DNA from: Calendula officinalis
Taxonomy: Eukaryota; Streptophyta; Magnoliopsida; Asterales; Asteraceae
Length of the DNA: 64,000 bases
Assembly (NCBI GenBank): GCA_963853835.1
Contig: OY970835.1
Span: 10,593,501-10,657,500 of the forward strand
Direction: 5' to 3'
Shown here: positions 55,559 to 64,000 of the stretch, in pieces
How the letters are laid out: every line of letters starts with the position of its first letter
Numbering within the stretch: the first letter of the stretch is position 1
Notes under the pieces: model-generated
What the model was told of the DNA's origin: nothing
Database searches by the model: none
The model's input: the letters and a program-made list of their open reading frames with translations, nothing else
Translations under genes and position numbers: made by a program

Positions 55559-57215
55559 CCCAACGAGATCATTAATATTAGATTTCGTGGGTTGATTAGC
55601 TTAGGAACCTGTTTTGTAATTGGTAGCTCCTTGATAGCTTTCGTTTAATTTATATATGGTTTGGTGGGGGTCCTTGGGAGGGTGATGACAATGACGAAGC
55701 TCAACCCATTGCCCCCTTTTGCTTGTCAAAAAATAGTAATAATAAAAGACCTAATGACGAGAAAAGAGTGGAATCTTTTAGGGATTACTTATGCGTGCAT
55801 GATTTGTATGTGATTACTATTATACTTTGAGCTTATTCACTTAGCATGTGGTTGACCCTAAGCATTTCCCCCCATTGTGCAGGTACTAGCAAGGGCAAGG
55901 AGAAGGAGAAGCTCGATGGATGAGCTGTTGCCTTGTGTTTTTGTCTTGGATGTTTTTGAGAGTCATTTACTTTAAAACATTTATTATGTTTTTCCACATT
56001 CATTACTAGTGACGTTTGAGTTAACATTTTAAATACAGAACTTTTGAGAACTTGTAAGGGAAATATTATTTCATTTTATTTATTTAAAATTTTTAAATTT
56101 CTCTTAATTTTTGAGTTGTTTCACATTATACATCATAAAACGCACACCATAACTATATTGAGGAGTCAATTAACACTAAAAGATGTGAAAATTACGAAAG
56201 TTCTACCGCACCCCTTACTGTTCTACCGCACCCCTTACTGGTCTTCGCCACCCCCAAGGCCAATTTCCATGAACTTTTATGTCGGTCACCAAACAATTTG
56301 GAGAAGAATTCAGATTAATAAACGGGGGCATTAGGAAGATAGATTCACATTGGCAATCTAATTATCTAACCAAAACTATTCAAGCCACATTTTTCATCCA
56401 AATCTATTACACCTCCGAAAACATACACAAAATTTAGTTCTTGTTTTCGATCGAACAATGATATTTCTACTTACTCATGTGATTTGATTTCACTAATGAC
56501 CAACGATTTTCAAACCCCTGTTTTTTTTAACATAAAATTTTGAATTTTTTTTTAAAACGAAATCAAACAAATCAGCTTGATTTAAGGTTTAGATTTAGAG
56601 AACACTATGTTGGTAAATCATAAATCATATAATGTTATAAAACTGGGTTAACTCCATAGTGTGATCTTGGATTTTGAAATTTTTTGTTTTTGAATTTTTT
56701 TTAAATCCTAAAATGTTGGTTTGATAATAATGATTAGGCGTTAAAAGGAGTGATATACTCAATATTTTATGTGTCCTAACCCACTGTAAGTTTATGTCAT
56801 TTTGGATTGTTTTTGGAGGCGTCAAATTCTGCAGTTCGTCATCGTCATCTTGTTCCAGAACGCAACGCATTTTGTAAAATTATGCGACGCGTTCTTTCGG
56901 AACACAGGGCCAAATTTGACCATTTAATTGCTATTCCCTAGAACCTAAGCCATAATTGTTACACATTTTTGTGGGGAATTACAAAATTTTTAGGTTCAAA
57001 ACAAAATTTTTTATCTTGCTTATGGTTTATAAATTGTTTAAATTTTTAGATTGTGACAGATAGAAGAGGAAGGCGAGGGAACCGTGGTTCAGCTGAGCCT
57101 TTTATACTTGTTCCTCAACACCCATTAGTCCATCATGACTTGTTTCGTTTACTACCTCGAGACATTGAGATAAGGTGTCAAATGTATTGGGACACATCGA
57201 GTGATTTTACAAAAT

Positions 57216-58284
57216 GATGGAAACTTCACTTGTAATGCGTGGTCCCGTTTGTTCCACATCCAAAAACACATCCACCATATCTGCTAATGCTCCATATCAC
57301 TTCTTTGTCATTACCAAACAATGGAGCCCATCTCATTTCCCCGCTCATTTTATTTCTCAATATTTCATTTATCTGCTTCATTTCATTTCTGAGAATTTCT
57401 CCGTACTAAACGCACCCAAATTTATATTTTTATCATCTAGTGTTAAATTGTTAATCTAAAAATAGGAAATGTATATTTATCTAACAATTGATTGACACTT
57501 AAAACAATCCTTTTAACATAACTTTTTCTTTTAACTCAAAGTTATATACATTAATTTATAACTAACTCCTTAATTTTGATAATTGATAATTGGGTCATAA
57601 GACATGAATTAGAAACTTATACATTAATTTATAACTAACTTCTTAATTTTAGAAATTACTTCTTCATAAATTATTATACAACATTTTAAGCACTTAAAGA
57701 CAACCCTTAGACCTGTTATTATCAAAAAAAAATATTTTCATTATTTTTATTTTTATTTATTTATTTAATTATATTCTTTTTAAAGACACCTAATCTACTC
57801 ATATTTGTTTACGACGAAACTTGAACCCATAACCTATATATTATGGATTCAAGGTAGTCTTTAATTTTTTTTGTCGTCCCAAGGAACAAAATCTCAACCA
57901 TTGATTAATTATAAGTTTTGATAAGGTTAATCACATATTTAATACGTTAAGGGGTATTTTGGTTATTTTTACAAAAAAATTATTAGTTTTTATTATTTAT
58001 TATATTATTATTATTTTTTTTAATATTTATTTTTCATTAATAACACATAATGTGATAATCACATTTGATTGTATACTGAATTAATTTTGATTGTACTAAA
58101 AAATCATATCTGATTAAATATACAATCACATGATTATACAACAAAATCATATTGATTAAATATCACACGTAATTATCAAGTAATATTGTTTTTTTAACGG
58201 AAAAAATGCATAAATATATAAAATAAAATAATTTTTTTAAACAAAATAAAATTAAAAAAAAATCGATTTTGTTTTGTAAATGCC
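57216..58284. other. AT-rich spacer without genes
   Basis: Contains a short internal direct repeat (ACTTATACATTAATTTATAAC at about 57543 and 57616, given here in part) and long A/T tracts. No coding motif or element ends were found. Confidence 0.5.
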
Positions 58285-58593
58285 TAGGGGTGAGCATTTG
58301 GACCGAAACAACCGAACAGAACCGAAAACCGACCGAAACCGAACCGAACCGAACCGAAACCGATAACATGTTATCGGTTCGGTTTTGGTTTTGAAAATTC
58401 ATCATTTTCGGATTTATTTGTTTCGGATCGGTTCGGACTTCGAAAAAGGATAAACATTAGGCCTAAAAAAACCGAATCGAACCAAAACCGATAACATGTT
58501 ATCGGTTCGGTTTCGGTTTTGAAAATTCATCGTATTCGGTTTCGGTTTTATCGGCTTTGGTTCGGTTCATTCTTTGACCCGAGCTCACCCCTA
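58285..58593. mobile_element. hAT-like MITE, 309 bp
   Basis: Termini TAGGGGTGAGC and GCTCACCCCTA are inverted repeats. TAAATGCC at 58277-58284 and 58594-58601 is an exact 8-bp duplication, the hAT hallmark. The interior is rich in ACCGAACCGAAC and has two copies of the 22-bp palindrome centred on ATAACATGTTAT, about 130 bp apart. No transposase. Confidence 0.93.
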
Positions 58594-59059
58594 TAAATGC
58601 CAAATGACCAAAATATCATTCATATATAAAATACTAGCTTCAAAGCCCGCCCGAATGGGCGGGCATGCTTCAAAAGAGATTTAAGAAAATAACTAAATAG
58701 TGATACTTTTGAAATATATACTCTCATCGGTGTTAGAATTAGTATTTTCCATAAGAACTTCACGTAATAACATACGTAATTACATATTCTGATAAAAAAA
58801 AAATGAATAAAACATGTTTTTTATTTCATAGTATACATTTTTAGGAGGATGGGTCACAAGACCTTTGCATGGTCCAATAACCAAACCAAACCGAGAAAAG
58901 GGTTTCAGCCAGACCACAGACCAAATCGATGACATATTGGACCATATCGAGAACCGGTTTTTTCCATTTTTTTTTTGCTTTTTCGGTTCTTTTCGGTTTT
59001 GGACCGGAGCGAGACTGATTTTGCATGAAAATTAAAACTGAGAACCGGACCATTATAGA

Positions 59060-59254
59060 AAATGGAAAAAGACCAAAATGCCCTCACATTTTAAGCACGA
59101 GAGGGCCTTTAACGGCAAAAATAGAGACGGCAGTGGACGGAAGGACATAATTGCCGAATTCAGAAAAGGGACAAAAAAACAAAAAAAGTACAGGGACAAA
59201 AAGTCGAAAACGCATAATCAGGAATACCACAAAGACAATTTTTATAATTTACTC
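59060..59254 (-). repeat. Decayed MULE terminus, relative of 46819-47813
   Basis: AGGGACAAAAA-type and TTTTTATAATTTAC blocks match the inner and outer parts of the right terminus of the 995-bp MULE. The DNA directly beyond is TCTTTTCTTTATT, which resembles the flank of the intact copy. The partner terminus was not found. Confidence 0.5.
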
Positions 59255-59262
59255 TTTTCTTT

Positions 59263-59403
59263 ATTACCAACCGTTTTCTTCATCTTACTTCCCTCTTTCA
59301 CGTTTATAATTTCATTATCTCCATCATTGTTATTGTGTTCCGTCCCATTATCAATATTCTCATCCTCGGGCTCATCTATAAGTTGAAGAGCAACAAAATC
59401 CAC
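59263..59403 (-). pseudogene. Unrecognised acidic coding fragment
   Basis: The minus strand reads DFVALQLIDEPEDENIDNG, then TEHNNNDGDNEIINVKEGSK. It looks like a captured exon near the Helitron end. No family assigned. Confidence 0.25.
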
Positions 59404-59529
59404 AATTTATGTTAAATCTATTGATTCTTAATTCAAGTTTGGAGTATCATCACAATCTGAATATATTAAAGAAATAAAAATAAAAATTTTTGTATAGTGT
59501 ATGATCTTATTATCACATAAAAATTCATA

Positions 59530-59615
59530 GCTTATCGAAATCCATAACAATCTTAGCTTCAGTTGTAGAATTTTCTTCATGTTCCATCCATAACTCATGC
59601 ATCTCTTCAACTATC
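59530..59615 (-). pseudogene. Captured exon of an HDDC2-like HD-domain phosphohydrolase
   Basis: The minus strand encodes EEMHELWMEHEENSTTEAK followed by IVMDFDKL and a stop. The pattern ELW.E.E...S.EA..V.DFDK matches the helix of HD-domain 5'-nucleotidases (HDDC2/YfbR-like) in which the late Asp of the metal site lies. Only this exon is present, so it is a fragment moved by a mobile element. Confidence 0.6.
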
Positions 59616-60075
59616 ATATACCACAAGAAGTAAGTAAATTCTACCACAAGAAGTAAGTAAATACGAAACTGCTCCTGAAAATTTTACACTATTTAAAAGA
59701 AATAGGAATAGTAAATTGTAATCTCAAAATTAATAACATAATTCATTACCAAAAACTAACCAGTAATCCATTCGTATATGTTTTAGCTTCAATTCAACTC
59801 TTGAAACAGAGGCGATGTTTCAAAATCATGTTTAGCGTGTGTTGGTCCATAAAACTATATAGAACGTGATTGAAGGTTATATTAGGATATGATTCAGACT
59901 TTTAAATATGTGTGATGATTAGAATTAAGTTGTGATTTACTGGCTGGAAAATAGGCAACCAAATCGGTTGTGATATGAATGTTTTAATTAGCATTTATTT
60001 TTGGGATTAGCATTGGTATTTTGGGAATAAATTTAAAGTCTGTAATTAAACAAAATCCGGTGATTATCCCCATAT

Positions 60076-60467
60076 ATTAATTAAAATTCCGTGAATCTCG
60101 TGTGTATTGTTATATTGCAGGAGGAAAGAGAGAATCCGGTTTTTTGTGTTTGAAGATGCCACTTTGACGTATAGGGGAATTACATGTAGCATTGCGGACC
60201 AACGAGAATGCTTGAAAGTGATTAGGTGTCAAATTAATTTCAAACATAGGCCTCAGATATAGGTTAAGATATTAATTAAAATTCTGTGAATCTCGTGTGT
60301 ATTGTTATATTGCAGGAGGAAGAGAGAGAATCCGGTTTTTTGTGTTTTGAAGATGCCACTTGGACGTATAGGGGAATTACATGTGGCATTGCGGACCAAT
60401 AAGAATGTTTGAAAGTGATTAGGTGTCAAATTAATTTTAAACATAGGCCTCATATATAGGTTAAGAT
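60076..60467 (+). repeat. Tandem duplication, two units of 195 bp, upstream of the PPR gene
   Basis: ATTAATTAAAATTC starts both units (60076 and 60271). Shared text includes GTGAATCTCGTGTGTATTG, GGAGGAA(A)GAGAGAATCCGG and CATAGGCCTCA. Differences are few, so the duplication is fairly recent. It ends about 280 bp before the PPR start codon and could influence its promoter. Confidence 0.9.
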
Positions 60468-60561
60468 ATGATATTAATCTTTAACATTAGATTTTATTGA
60501 TCAATAGTTAAGATTTAATATTAAAATTAATTATTTCGTTAAACATTTATCTACCCACGAT

Positions 60562-60571
60562 ATAAAAAGGA
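60562..60571 (+). promoter_or_regulatory. Possible TATA box of the PPR gene
   Basis: TATAAAAAGG lies about 184 bp ahead of the proposed start codon, followed by CT-rich DNA. The assignment rests on position and sequence only. Confidence 0.4.
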
Positions 60572-60745
60572 ATTATTTTAACTTCTACTCTTTTTCTTTA
60601 CTAATCTTTTTTTCTTTTTCGAATCTAAAGTCGAAATTAAAGACAATCTTTGGGCTTTAACCAGAACCCTCTTCCATCGTTTCTCGCCGTCTCCGGAAAC
60701 ACACACCGGCCGCCATTATATGTGCAGTTTGACGAGCAAATCATT

Positions 60746-62273
60746 ATGTCTCAAGCAAGAGCAATCACATCTACAACCATGAATTCTCTCAATTATTTAT
60801 ATAAGGTATATAATCCTTCACGCAGTTATTTTTCATCTAAAGCCCTTTCATTTTTACAAAGTTATAGCTCTCTCAGTTCTACAGCCACAAATCAGAGCTA
60901 TGATTTCCAAAACCCTAACGAGTTTTCACCACCTAATGGTAACAATTGGTCTCTTAGAGAAAATAGTCGTCATTTTGATCAAAACCTTAATGAGTTTTAC
61001 AGACAAAATTCTCAAGTGCCAAATTACTCTCAACCAGATGAGAAATTGGATGGATCTTGTGACGACGGGCGATTACATGGCACAATTGAGGAGCTTGATG
61101 CTTTCTGCAAGAACCGGAAATTAAAGGAAGCAGTTGAAGTTCTAGGTTTACTTGAACAAAAAAACATTTCAGTTGATTTACCAAGATATATGTTCTTGAT
61201 GAATGAATGTGGCGAGTCACAAGCAGTTGAAGAAGCTAAACATGTCCATGAACACCTCACAAGATCATTATCACATCTTGATGTTCGAATTTACAACAAA
61301 GTTCTAGAAATGTATTCAAAATGCGGGTTGATGGAAGATGCACATAAGGTGTTCGACAAAATGCCTCAGAGAAATCTCACTTCATGGGACACCATGATAA
61401 CAGGGTTTGCTAAAAACGGTCATGGAGAAGATGCAATCGATATGTTTACCGAGTTTAAAAAAGTTGGATTAAAGCGTGATAGTCAGATGTTTTTAGGTCT
61501 TTTCAGTGTGTGTAGTGTAGTAGGAGATATGAAAGAAGGATTACTACATTTTGAGTCAATGACCAAAAACTACAACATCATTCCATCCATGGATCATTAC
61601 AAAAGTGTGGTGGATATGCTTGGAAGTGTTGGGTATTTAATTGACGCCTTACAATTCATTGAAAAAAATGCCAATAGAGCCAAGTATAGCAGTTTGGGTA
61701 ATACTTATGAATCAATGTAGGTTTCATGGAGATTTAGAACTTGGAGATCGTTGTGGTGAGATTATTCAATTTCTAGACCCAAATCATTTAGATGAACAAT
61801 CAAAATCAGGACTTATACCAATAAAACCCTCCGACATTGCAAATGAAAAAGAAAAAAAGAGATTATCCGGCTTAAATCCTCTCGAGATCAAAACGAAAGT
61901 GCATGAATACAGAGCAGGAGATACCTCTCACCCGAATCATGAAAAGTTATATAGTGAACTTAGATGTTTAAAGCAAAGTATGAAAAATTTCGGTTATGTG
62001 CCCGAAACTAAATTTGAGCTTCATGATATAGACCAAGAAAGCAAGGAAGAAGCTCTTTTATCACATAGTGAAAGGCTTGCTTTGTCTCAAGCCCTTTTGA
62101 CCAGCTCGGCCCGTTCGCCAATTCGGATAATTAAAAATCTTCGGGTTTGTGGAGATTGTCATAACGCGCTTAAGATTATTTTTAAGCTCGTTGGAAGACA
62201 AATTGTTGCGCGTGATGCCAAGAGGTTTCATCATTTTGAAAATGGAGTATGTTCATGTGATGATTATTTGTGA
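60746..62273 (+). pseudogene. PPR-DYW protein (organelle RNA editing factor, MEF8-like), frameshifted
   Basis: The start ATG 60746 (MSQARAITSTTMNSLNYLY) is followed by a Ser/Arg-containing, acid-poor N-terminus suited to organelle import, then a Gln/Asn-rich linker. PPR motifs cover about 61090-61660 (IYNKVLEMYSKCGLMEDAH; SWDTMITGFAKNGHGEDAI). In a second frame follow the E/E+ region (MPIEPSIAVWVILMNQCRFH; VHEYRAGDTSHP) and the DYW deaminase: HSERLA (Zn ligand and catalytic Glu), CGDCH, HHFENGVCSC. The frame changes inside the run of seven A at 61662-61668. The protein ends DDYL instead of the usual DYW. Few PPR repeats plus the VHEYRAGDTSHP style recall MEF8. It is intronless, as most PPR genes are. 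A sequencing error in the A run is possible. Confidence 0.88.
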
Positions 62274-62875
62274 TAATTTGGATTTTGTTATCAATCTACT
62301 TTTGCTAATGTTATTGAGCATTATACGAGTTCACATAGTCTTTTGTTCATTACGAATGATTAAGTTATGTATTTTCTAAAAAAAAGTTATGTATTTTCTT
62401 AGACATTTTTCTTAACATTCATTTGTCATCATTTGTTTGTGTAAGTCGATATTTGCTATCTACTAATTGGGTAAATTTTATAGATGGTATATGTGGTTTG
62501 CCACTTATTATAAGCACAATCTTTATATTTGTTTGTTACAAATGGGTAGCAACCATCAATAGTTACAAACAATGTATGATTAAGATGTTTAGTATAATAA
62601 ATGAACTTAAAGTAAGAAGTTATAATAAGTGACAAATCACTTAACTTTAGGATAGTATATATACATCTATTATTCGATCTCTTATTAACTCAAATATCAA
62701 TGAAGACCTGAATGGATCCATAATCGATAAGTATATGGAGTTTCAAGTTTCAAGCCCTTGTAAATTTAAAACTGTACGTAGACTTGTAATTTTTTCCACT
62801 ATGGTTTTTATTTGAAAACCGTATATATTTCTGATTAGTCCATTGCTTTCAACTTTGGTGGGTATCTTGTTAAGC
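62274..62875. other. 3' flank of the PPR gene, no further gene seen
   Basis: AT-rich DNA. A 70-codon open frame at 62423-62632 has hydrophobic low-complexity content and no family resemblance. AATAAA-like signals are plentiful but none is decisive. Confidence 0.45.
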
Positions 62876-62896
62876 CGGCTATGTTGGACATAGCCG
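62876..62896. repeat. Perfect 9-bp hairpin at the edge of CACTA copy 2
   Basis: CGGCTATGT-TGG-ACATAGCCG forms a stem of nine pairs with a 3-nt loop. It directly precedes the CCGC-rich subterminal DNA of the second CACTA copy, where a CACTACTACAG end would be expected but is absent. Confidence 0.8.
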
Positions 62897-62914
62897 TAGT
62901 TGAGCTATCAAACG

Positions 62915-63120
62915 CAACAAAAGAGAAACCGCAATATCAAACACAGAGACCGCAACAAGAGAGAAACCGCAATATTAAAATTCCCACCGCAACAAGAGAG
63001 AAACCGCAATATCAAACGCAGAGACTGCAAAACGAGAGAAACCGCAATATTAAAGCTTCCACCGCGCTATTAATTATTTGCACGCTACACTAGATGTTAT
63101 ACCCGCAATATTAGTTATTC
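62915..63120 (-). repeat. Subterminal ACCGCAA repeat cluster of CACTA copy 2
   Basis: AGAAACCGCAATAT(C/T)AAA recurs at about 62926, 62961, 63000 and 63041, alternating with ACCGCAACAAGAG. Regular spacing of about 35-40 bp gives an accidental reading frame. These are the presumed binding sites for the element's transposition protein. Confidence 0.8.
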
Positions 63121-63178
63121 GCACACGATAAAGTAACCCCAATATTTGGTATTCAAAATAAACAAAAAAAATCATTCC

Positions 63179-63182
<4 letters not shown>

Positions 63183-63240
<58 letters not shown>
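63183..63240. repeat. (TA)n microsatellite
   Basis: About 28 TA units. The corresponding place in CACTA copy 1 (37998-38010) has only about six. Confidence 0.95.
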
Positions 63241-63244
<4 letters not shown>

Positions 63245-63406
63245 TATATTTAAAATCTAGCTCTTATATATTTAGATAGCACCCAAAAATATACAACCGC
63301 ACAGTAAATGTCAAAAAAATTTACACTTGCAAGTTGTGATCGATCAGTGTAATGAACCATGTTTAAAAAATTTACAACTATTTAAAAATTTACACTTGCT
63401 TAATTG

Positions 63407-64000
63407 CTAACCTTCATAATTGGCATCACTGGTCTTGCACCTCTTCATCCATTCGAGATACAAGGGCAACAACCTTGCAATGTATTCATGAATCTTAGAA
63501 GCTTCAAAACTCTTATTAGTCTTCCACATCTGCTCATGAAAAACAATTAATATCAATATTTTTTACATCTATTTGAGTAATATTTTAAAACTATAACATA
63601 AACTTACATATTGCTTGATGTTAAACTGTATACCCCGTAAAAATTCATGAATATGTCGAGCAACAATGTAACCACATTCCCAGCTGTCTTCTTGTTTCCA
63701 GCACTCTAATATTTCAAATGTATAATTTATACATCTTAAATAAATTGGTAAAAATGGAAATTGAAAACATACAATTGTCTTTATCCATTGAAATCTACGG
63801 GGAAACATGTCATTGATTACTCGTACAAGAGTGTAGTAATTGGGACCCGTTACACGCTTTAGAGAATCAACAATATATGCAATATTCGTTTTAGGACAGA
63901 GGATAAAAAGCATCCAGTGTTGCCTGCAAGTAAACACAAGCAATTAATCAAAGTTACCTGCTTGTATGATGATTTAAAACATCCAGTGTTGTTTGTATTA
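63407..64000 (-). CDS. Ulp1-like cysteine protease gene of CACTA copy 2, 3' exons
   Basis: Four exon pieces on the minus strand are joined by GT...AG introns: 63958-64000 (VLNHHTS), 63773-63923 (HWMLFILCPKTNIAYIVDSL, then RVINDMFPRRFQWIKTI), 63608-63705 (CWKQEDSWECGYIVARHIHE), and 63407-63529 (MWKTNKSFEASKIHEYIARL, stop TAG at 63407). His (QHWML), Asp (IVDSL), the Gln of KQEDS and Cys (WECGY) fit the Ulp1/SENP active site. No stop interrupts the visible exons, unlike the copy at 37.1-37.8 kb. The 5' part lies outside the window. Confidence 0.72.

Larger units (their letters stand above)
51826..55747 (+). mobile_element. L1-type LINE, decayed, nested in the Gypsy LTR
   Basis: In order on the plus strand it holds an ORF1 with an RRM-like domain, an apurinic endonuclease, reverse transcriptase and a zf-RVT finger, then a 3' tail near GTCAAAAAATAGTAATAAT. 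The exact 5' end and the target duplication could not be set; 51826 is where LTR-like DNA stops. Several stops and frameshifts make it inactive. Confidence 0.8.
50022..56123 (+). mobile_element. Gypsy solo LTR split by a LINE
   Basis: It begins TGTAACGCCCTG and ends GAGTTGTTTCA. CATTA at 50017-50021 and 56124-56128 is the exact duplication. Without the LINE it is about 2.2 kb. There is no gag-pol. The 3' part (55790-56123) is again LTR DNA, including GTGCAGGTACTAGC. Confidence 0.8.
49812..57083 (+). repeat. Copy 2 of the 1.2-kb interspersed sequence, split by a Gypsy solo LTR
   Basis: Segments 49812-50021 and 56129-57083 join to give the inverse of 42527-43707 once the solo LTR (50022-56123) and one CATTA are removed. 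Divergence from copy 1 is substantial. At its right end TTTTTAGATTGTGACAG-ATAGAAGAGGAAGGCGAGGG runs into an open stretch (GSAEPFILVPQHPLVHHDLF) to about 57215 that is not in copy 1 and was not recognised. Confidence 0.65.
58633..59620 (-). mobile_element. Helitron 3' end with captured gene DNA; 5' end not located
   Basis: On the minus strand the piece ends GCCCGCCCATTCGGGCGGGC then TTTGAAG and CTAGT at 58633; the hairpin arms GCCCGCCC/GGGCGGGC are perfect. Gene fragments on the same strand at 59530-59615 and 59263-59403 suggest it reaches at least 59.6 kb. No TC start could be fixed. Helitrons often carry such exons. Confidence 0.55.
62897..64000 (-). mobile_element. Second CACTA element, 3' end region, continues past the window
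   Basis: In reverse orientation it matches 37270-38330: CCGC-rich subterminal repeats, the (TA)n tract, TTTAGATAGCACCCAAAAAT, AGTGTAATGAAC and the Ulp1-like exons. The terminal CACTACTACAG is not visible at the left, so the end is truncated or lies in altered DNA near 62876. Confidence 0.75.

Noticed and set aside
60650..60745. Longer N-terminus of the PPR gene
   Set aside because: The frame would have to begin at TTG; the first ATG in frame is 60746.
62423..62632. 69-residue open frame after the PPR gene
   Set aside because: Hydrophobic, AT-driven composition, no family resemblance and no conserved context.
62881..63093. 70-residue frame rich in Gln/Arg/Asn
   Set aside because: It is a reading of the CCGCAA subterminal repeats of the CACTA element.

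Overview
This is a plant nuclear window, most likely from a large, repeat-rich eudicot genome. The evidence is long AT-rich DNA, initiator-Met-tRNA primer-binding sites of LTR retrotransposons, Helitron, CACTA, MULE and hAT signatures, and one DYW-type pentatricopeptide repeat (PPR) gene. The element mix suggests Asteraceae, but that is a guess. Almost everything up to 60 kb is transposable-element DNA nested several layers deep. The only ordinary host-type gene is the intronless PPR-DYW gene at 60.7-62.3 kb, and it looks damaged by a frameshift in a 7-A run and loss of the terminal Trp.

Left part (1-8.7 kb): a Copia LTR fragment (1-499) abuts a deleted Gypsy element (500-3127, damaged gag). 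Then comes a minus-strand LTR of an Athila/Tat-like Gypsy element (3519-8447) with its polypurine tract at 8449. A short LTR element lacking protein genes (3941-7567, TSD ATTAT) sits inside that LTR.

Centre (8737-38376): one CACTA transposon with ends CACTACTACAGA/TCTGTAGTAGTG and a 3-bp AGT duplication, swollen by insertions to 29.6 kb. Its own DNA carries GCGG-rich subterminal repeats and remnants of at least five genes: two B3-like DNA-binding genes in divergent orientation, a GRF zinc-finger gene divergent from the TNP2 transposase pseudogene, and a Ulp1-like cysteine protease pseudogene. Inserted into it are a degenerate Copia element (8954-21172), whose 5' LTR is split by a 4.2-kb Gypsy solo LTR carrying a captured NOG2-like GTPase fragment, and a truncated minus-strand Copia element (25.9-37.0 kb) holding further LTRs of its own family. 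That second Copia element also holds a young 7.6-kb LTR element (28862-36506, TSD CTTTC, one LTR mismatch seen). This young element encodes an intact 1180-aa Gag but no polymerase. It is the larger relative of the element at 3941-7567, and the two share LTRs, a small reading frame and repeated 3' DNA.

Right part (38.4-64 kb): interior of the Athila-like element, Helitrons (39137-40704; 43763-44191; an end at 58633), a 1450-bp TRIM (40756-42205), a 995-bp MULE with a 9-bp duplication (46819-47813), a second Athila-like LTR (48.7-49.8 kb), a Gypsy solo LTR (50022-56123) split by a decayed L1-type LINE, and a 309-bp hAT-like MITE (58285-58593). A roughly 1.2-kb sequence occurs as an inverted pair at 42.5-43.7 kb and 49.8-57.1 kb. 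After the PPR gene the window ends inside a second CACTA copy whose Ulp1-like gene is on the minus strand.

All boundaries come from reading direct duplications, terminal motifs and PBS/PPT sites by eye. Protein family calls rest on motif recognition without database searches.
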